From Candidatus Melainabacteria bacterium GWA2_34_9 (GTDB lineage: Bacteria; Cyanobacteriota; Vampirovibrionia; Gastranaerophilales; UBA9971), in assembly GCA_001784535.1 (NCBI GenBank), contig MFRJ01000039.1, forward strand, positions 1 to 8,767: DNA of 8,767 nucleotides. Reading direction: 5' to 3'. This document shows positions 6,808 to 8,767 of this stretch, piece by piece. Under the pieces are notes generated by a model. It was not told the origin of the DNA. It saw only the letters and a list, made by a program, of their open reading frames with translations, and ran no database searches. Positions within the stretch are counted from its first letter, which is position 1. Each line of letters opens with the position of its first letter. Made by a program: the position numbers and the translations under genes.

Positions 6808-7593
6808 TTAGAAACTTTTGTTTGTAGCAATCGCCCTCTGCATTGAACAAAGAATTTGTTGTTTTGCTTTATCATCAAGTCTTATTGTTACATAACAACA
6901 GGCGGGAGAATTAATTTCAAAACCTCTCTCTACAACAATACGGAAAGTGCCGACAGGTGTTCCTTCTACAGCTCTTATTATTGCTCCGTCAATTCTTGTT
7001 TTATCAATATCAGGATAAATTAAACCAGATAAAAATCCGGCTGTTGCTTGTGCTCCAATAGTTATTGCAAATATAACACCGCCACCTAAAGCCGTTGCTG
7101 CTCCTAGCGGAATAGAAGTTGCCGGACCTGCTACAAAAATCGGCGCTCTTTCCAAAAGTTTTTTCATAGAACTTTTATAGTGAGGATCAACTATTCTAAG
7201 TTTTATTGGATCTTGTTCAAGACATATATTACAGCCTGAACTGGTTTTTATATTTGTAATTAAAAAATCAATATAAGCGTCAGACCTTAATATAAAATTG
7301 TTTTTTGCTTTAACGACTTTTCCCTCAATTATACTGCCGCATGGAATTATAACTTTATTGCCGCAATCTATATCATCCATGGTTTTCAACTGTAATTTAT
7401 CGCAGGGTTTGGCTGTTTCACTGTTTAAATCTGTTAATGTTCTTGTTAAAACAAGATTTTCTTTTATAAGTCGTTTAGACCATTCTTTATCAGCTTTTGT
7501 ACAACTATACTGCTGAGCAAAAGCACTTATTGAAAGAGTTTGAGACAAAAGTGCAATTATGGAAAAAATCAGAAAAAATTTATTTAATTTCAT
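6808..7593 (-). CDS. Secreted protein of unknown function with a VirB10-like beta segment
   Basis: 261 residues, not recognised as a named family. A clear signal peptide is present: MKLNK, then a hydrophobic core to about residue 22, and a cleavage-like AFA before QQYSC (after residue 26). The mature protein has several cysteines (YSC, KPC, DCG, IPC, CNIC, ACC), possibly disulphide-bonded outside the cytoplasm. The segment VIIPCGSIIEGKVVKAK followed by RSDAYIDFLITNI resembles the 'IPkGt.i.G.V ... Ra.l.l.f..i' pattern of VirB10/TrbI-like and other periplasmic beta domains; this is weak, motif-level similarity. A glycine/alanine-rich hydrophobic stretch (about residues 151-192) could be a membrane or surface-associated helix pair, and the C-terminus has VEGTPVGTFRIVVERG. 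The ATG has GAGAGG eleven bases upstream. It is divergent from tcdA. Confidence 0.75.
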   Translation of the reverse strand: MKLNKFFLIFSIIALLSQTLSISAFAQQYSCTKADKEWSKRLIKENLVLTRTLTDLNSETAKPCDKLQLKTMDDIDCGNKVIIPCGSIIEGKVVKAKNNFILRSDAYIDFLITNIKTSSGCNICLEQDPIKLRIVDPHYKSSMKKLLERAPIFVAGPATSIPLGAATALGGGVIFAITIGAQATAGFLSGLIYPDIDKTRIDGAIIRAVEGTPVGTFRIVVERGFEINSPACCYVTIRLDDKAKQQILCSMQRAIATNKSF

Positions 7594-7618
7594 GCTTCAA
7601 AATACCTCTCTTTTCGTT

Positions 7619-7627
7619 ATTATGCTA
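7619..7627 (-). promoter_or_regulatory. Putative -10 element of the secreted-protein gene
   Basis: The minus strand reads TAGCATAAT, identical to the nine bases found upstream of the antiporter gene. It would place the transcript start near 7612, just ahead of the GAGAGG ribosome site at 7605-7610. There is no clear -35. The call rests on position and on the repeated motif. Confidence 0.3.
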
Positions 7628-7660
7628 AAACGATTTTATCAAAAAACGCTCCTAATAAGC

Positions 7661-7716
7661 TATACCGCTTTCGCAAAATATTTTTCATTTATCGATTACT
7701 CTTTTGAAGCGGTATA
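7661..7716. repeat. Perfect 10-base inverted repeat between divergent genes
   Basis: TATACCGCTT (7661-7670) and AAGCGGTATA (7707-7716) are exact reverse complements separated by 36 bases. Read outward on each strand, both give an A-rich base followed by AAGCGGTATA, so the same element points toward each of the two divergent genes. Possible roles are paired operator sites for a shared regulator, two upstream promoter elements (each contains TATA), or a long-loop hairpin. The rest of the 262-base spacer (7594-7855) is AT-rich, with a TTGACA at 7725-7730 that lacks a good partner -10. Confidence 0.5.
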
Positions 7717-7838
7717 AAAGTATTTTGACAATAAAGTTCTTAAATTGCTTTTACCTACTTAAACAAAAAAAAGAATAAAATTATTTGATTTTTATTCCCC
7801 AAAAAGTTGGGCTAAATTACTTTTTTAATCTATCTAAG

Positions 7839-7847
7839 TATTATAAA
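7839..7847 (+). promoter_or_regulatory. Putative -10 element immediately upstream of tcdA
   Basis: TATTATAAA contains TATTAT (7839-7844) and TATAAA (7842-7847), only 8-11 bases before the tcdA ATG. No Shine-Dalgarno lies between. If used, transcription would begin at or within a few bases of the start codon, giving a nearly leaderless mRNA. The flanks are so AT-rich that chance is a real alternative. Confidence 0.25.
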
Positions 7848-7855
7848 ATTTAATT

Positions 7856-8611
7856 ATGGAAACTATGCATTGTGAAATTTATGACAGAAACGAATTAATC
7901 TGGGGAAAAGAAGCTCAAAATCTTCTTTTTCAAAAGCATGTCGCCATTTTTGGACTTGGTGGAGTAGGAAGCTATGCCGCAGAAGCTCTTGCAAGATCAG
8001 GTATCGGTAAAATTACTGTTGTTGATTTTGATGAAGTGACAGAATCAAATATTAACAGGCAGCTTCTGGCTTTTAATTCCAATATCGGCGAGAAAAAAGC
8101 TTTTCTTATGGAGGACAGGATTAAAAATATCAATCCCGCCATTCAGGTAAACGCCTTAAATGATTTTTGCACGAAAGCTTTAACGGAAAAAATATTTTTC
8201 GGGCAGGTTGATTATGTGATTGATGCAATTGATACATTAAAAACAAAAGTTGACCTTTTAGAAAGCTGTGTTAAAAAAAATATTCCTGTGATAAGTTCTC
8301 TTGGTGCAGGAAACAGGCTTGATCCTACTCAGCTTTATACCGCAGATATTTCTGAAGTTAATCCAAGAAGCTGTGATTTTGTAAGGTACGTAGTTAGTAA
8401 GCTTAAAACAAGAGGTATAACTCAAGGTTTAACTGTAGTTTTGAGTAAAGAAAAACCTATTTCTGTTGAAAAAAAACTTTCTTGTATTGAGATAAAAACT
8501 GAAACAGGCGAAAATATTGAGCTTAAAAAAATTTCTCCGGGAAGTTCGCCATTTGTTCCTCCTGTTGCAGGATTTATTATGGCTTCTCATGTTGTGCGGA
8601 GCTTTATTTGA
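7856..8611 (+). CDS. tcdA: tRNA threonylcarbamoyladenosine dehydratase TcdA (ThiF/E1-like)
   Basis: 251 residues, close to the 268 of E. coli TcdA (CsdL/YgdL). The ATP-binding E1-like fold shows GLGGVGS (33-39), DFDEV (57-61), the NINRQ box (N65-Q69) and VIDAID (121-126). The TcdA-specific middle SLGAGNRLDPTQLYTADISEVNPRSCDF and the end SPGSSPFVPPVAGFIMAS are also present. Family role: ATP-dependent cyclisation of t6A37 to the cyclic ct6A form in ANN-decoding tRNAs. The first residues match the family (YDRNELIWG, like the RLYG of E. coli). The ATG at 7856 has no ribosome site; a second ATG at 7865 is possible. The gene stands alone on the plus strand, divergent from the secreted-protein gene. 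E. coli has a Cys (MDCASG) where this protein has SSPFVPP, as in many non-proteobacterial members. Confidence 0.92.
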   Translation: METMHCEIYDRNELIWGKEAQNLLFQKHVAIFGLGGVGSYAAEALARSGIGKITVVDFDEVTESNINRQLLAFNSNIGEKKAFLMEDRIKNINPAIQVNALNDFCTKALTEKIFFGQVDYVIDAIDTLKTKVDLLESCVKKNIPVISSLGAGNRLDPTQLYTADISEVNPRSCDFVRYVVSKLKTRGITQGLTVVLSKEKPISVEKKLSCIEIKTETGENIELKKISPGSSPFVPPVAGFIMASHVVRSFI

Positions 8612-8622
8612 AAATAATAAAA

Positions 8623-8641
8623 TGCCTCCTTAACGGAGGCA
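8623..8641 (-). terminator. Terminator-like hairpin downstream of tcdA, probably read on the minus strand
   Basis: TGCCTCC (8623-8629), a 5-base loop, and GGAGGCA (8635-8641) form a perfect 7-bp GC-rich stem twelve bases after the tcdA stop. On the minus strand it is followed by ATTTTATTATTTT, a U-rich tail, so it best fits the end of a minus-strand transcript coming from beyond the right edge. On the plus strand it is followed by AAAAAATG, which is poor for tcdA termination, though the stem could still protect the mRNA end. Confidence 0.5.
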
Positions 8642-8701
8642 AAAAATGTTTGAGTTTTTGCGAAAAAGATAGCCGGAATTAAATTTCAGAATGAGTTTTT
8701 C

Positions 8702-8722
8702 GCGGAAACTGTCAATTTCCGC
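8702..8722. repeat. Inverted repeat (hairpin) near the right edge
   Basis: GCGGAAA (8702-8708) and TTTCCGC (8716-8722) form a perfect 7-bp stem with a 7-base loop. A smaller stem follows: AAGCA (8723-8727), loop CTCC, TGCTT (8732-8736), running into TTT on the plus strand. Together with the hairpin at 8623-8641 these may form a termination or non-coding region. No convincing gene is visible in bases 8612-8767. Confidence 0.35.
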
Positions 8723-8767
8723 AAGCACTCCTGCTTTTTGAATTTATTTAGATGATATTTTCTCTGA

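Noticed and set aside
6638..6850. Minus-strand frame spanning the deaminase start and the end of the secreted-protein gene
   Set aside because: It is out of frame with both genes, covers the intergenic promoter region, and has a Lys/Tyr-rich composition typical of chance AT-rich frames.
7592..7717. 41-codon plus-strand frame in the spacer (starts MLQNTSLFV)
   Set aside because: It has no ribosome site, overlaps the start codon of the divergent gene, ends within the inverted repeat, and resembles nothing known.
7773..7811. Small hairpins GAATAAAA/TTTTATTC and CCCAA/TTGGG upstream of tcdA
   Set aside because: Short or AT-only stems, with no adjoining gene end on the right strand; no riboswitch-like core was recognised.
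8686..8766. Minus-strand open tail (26 residues, ends SAKNSF) that could be the 3' end of a gene from beyond the edge
   Set aside because: Too short and without recognisable sequence. It is consistent with the minus-strand terminator at 8623-8641 but not supportable on its own.

Overview
The window is AT-rich bacterial DNA (about one third G+C by eye) and densely coding: seven complete genes plus the 3' end of an eighth. Convergent gene ends lie only 5 and 21 bases apart, and one gene pair overlaps. Promoter-like -10 sequences are of the usual bacterial type, often with an upstream TG. The gene set (DHH nanoRNase, tandem M16 peptidase, tcdA, and a secreted protein with a 'cost-of-exit' style beta domain) and the composition suggest a host-associated or environmental lineage such as Vampirovibrionia (Melainabacteria). 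This is an inference at modest confidence; nothing here is a taxonomic marker.

Layout: (1) Bases 1-165 are the C-terminus of a XerC/XerD-type tyrosine recombinase on the plus strand. (2) Convergent to it is a minus-strand cation/Ca2+ antiporter-like membrane protein (171-1223). (3) The antiporter start is divergent from an nrnA-like DHH/DHHA1 phosphoesterase (1318-2304); their putative -10 elements overlap. (4) A minus-strand cluster runs from 6735 to 2326: a dCMP deaminase-like enzyme, an amidohydrolase-superfamily deaminase/hydrolase, and a large M16 metallopeptidase whose start overlaps the amidohydrolase stop by 14 bases. (5) A secreted, cysteine-containing protein of unknown function (6808-7593, minus) is divergent from tcdA (7856-8611, plus). 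The 262-base spacer between them carries a perfect 10-base inverted repeat. (6) The last 156 bases hold two GC-rich hairpins and no convincing gene.

The genes do not form one pathway. The deaminase and amidohydrolase suggest nucleotide/nucleoside metabolism. NrnA recycles short RNA and pAp, and TcdA modifies tRNA. The M16 protein keeps the zinc site in its first half and the Arg/Tyr substrate-binding pair in its second, so it looks like a fused version of the heterodimeric M16B proteases.

The most unusual feature is a short interspersed-repeat sequence (the type that encodes VILSKAKDL) lying in frame inside the amidohydrolase gene. Second is a GC-rich hairpin at the end of the deaminase gene that reads as an intrinsic terminator on the wrong strand. 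I found no defence system, CRISPR array, tRNA, rRNA or intact mobile element.
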